Origin: Strix aluco
Taxonomy: Eukaryota; Chordata; Aves; Strigiformes; Strigidae
Assembly: GCF_031877795.1 (NCBI RefSeq)
Contig: NC_133938.1
Coordinates: forward strand, 16,524,920 to 16,588,919
Length of the DNA: 64,000 nt
Direction: 5' to 3'
Below, piece by piece: positions 63,801-64,000 of this stretch. The position numbers and the translations under genes were made by a program. The notes under the pieces were generated by a model that worked only from the letters and a program-made list of their open reading frames with translations, made no database searches and had not been told where the DNA came from. Numbering within the stretch: position 1 is the stretch's first letter; every line of letters starts with the position of its first letter.

Positions 63801-64000
63801 GAGGAAATGCTCTGCAAAACCAGTTCAGCACACTGAAATGGCTCCCCATTGATCCACATAAAGTGTTCAGACAGAAAAGTAACACTAAAACCCTGTGTTG
63901 CAGGTCAGACATCCAATAAACTCAGAAGCACAGACAGTTAAGTTGTATTTTGAGATGCTTAGGAAGTGAAGCTCGTGCTCAGTCTGGAAGCTGTGGTTCA
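57876..64000. other. DNA upstream of LPAR3, no gene seen
   Basis: From human gene order, MCOLN2 should lie further right with its 3' end toward LPAR3. I looked on the minus strand for mucolipin C-terminal coding and saw none, so that gene probably starts beyond the window. Small features are a two-copy repeat ATTGGTAGAA near 60160-60179, a G run near 60660 and A tracts near 61265-61280 and 63533-63547. Open frames are short and unrecognised. Confidence 0.55.

Noticed and set aside
57876-64000. Possible 3' end of MCOLN2, expected from human gene order
   Set aside because: No mucolipin-like coding sequence was found on the minus strand; the gene probably lies beyond the right edge.
1-64000. 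CRISPR array, bacterial operon or phage content
   Set aside because: Intron-exon structure, CpG islands, CR1 LINEs and an LTR show vertebrate nuclear DNA. No array of spaced direct repeats is present.
1-64000. tRNA, rRNA, snRNA or microRNA genes
   Set aside because: No cloverleaf, conserved rRNA block or known small-RNA motif was recognised by reading. A covariance-model scan would be needed to exclude them.

Overview
This window is vertebrate nuclear DNA, most probably from a bird outside the fowl and waterfowl lineage. The evidence is long introns with GT-AG boundaries, two isolated CpG islands in AT-rich DNA, CR1-type LINE remnants with no mammalian SINEs seen, and one solo LTR resembling a TguLTR5-type element known from songbird genomes (family recalled from memory). 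Most open reading frames here are chance; only two genes are supported, both on the minus strand.

Layout. (1) 1-9.4 kb: the 5' end of SSX2IP. The first coding exon (597-639, starting M-G-D-W) is near the left edge. About 8 kb of intron, containing an old CR1 LINE relic, separates it from a CpG-island promoter at 8.4-9.4 kb. That promoter has a CCAAT box and a near-consensus RFX X-box. The rest of SSX2IP lies beyond the left edge. (2) 9.4-40.5 kb: about 31 kb between genes with no recognisable gene. It holds a complete solo LTR with a 5-bp target-site duplication (22.05-22.58 kb), two CR1 fragments, a GT microsatellite, a G-quadruplex motif, a GC-rich patch and a 294-codon open frame of unknown meaning. 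(3) 40.5-57.7 kb: LPAR3, the lysophosphatidic acid receptor 3. Its full coding sequence is present in two exons (48087-48822 and 40913-41262, 361 residues), with a CpG-island promoter and likely non-coding first exon near 57.6-57.7 kb. (4) 57.9-64 kb: DNA upstream of LPAR3 in which I see no gene.

The order SSX2IP then LPAR3, on the same strand with SSX2IP downstream, matches my memory of human chromosome 1p22, so synteny supports both calls. The genes are not an operon and have unrelated jobs. SSX2IP is a centrosome, centriolar-satellite and junction protein; LPAR3 is a lipid-activated GPCR. I found no convincing previously undescribed system. The points most worth checking are the X-box in the SSX2IP promoter, a 4-codon upstream ORF six bases before the LPAR3 start, and the 294-codon frame.
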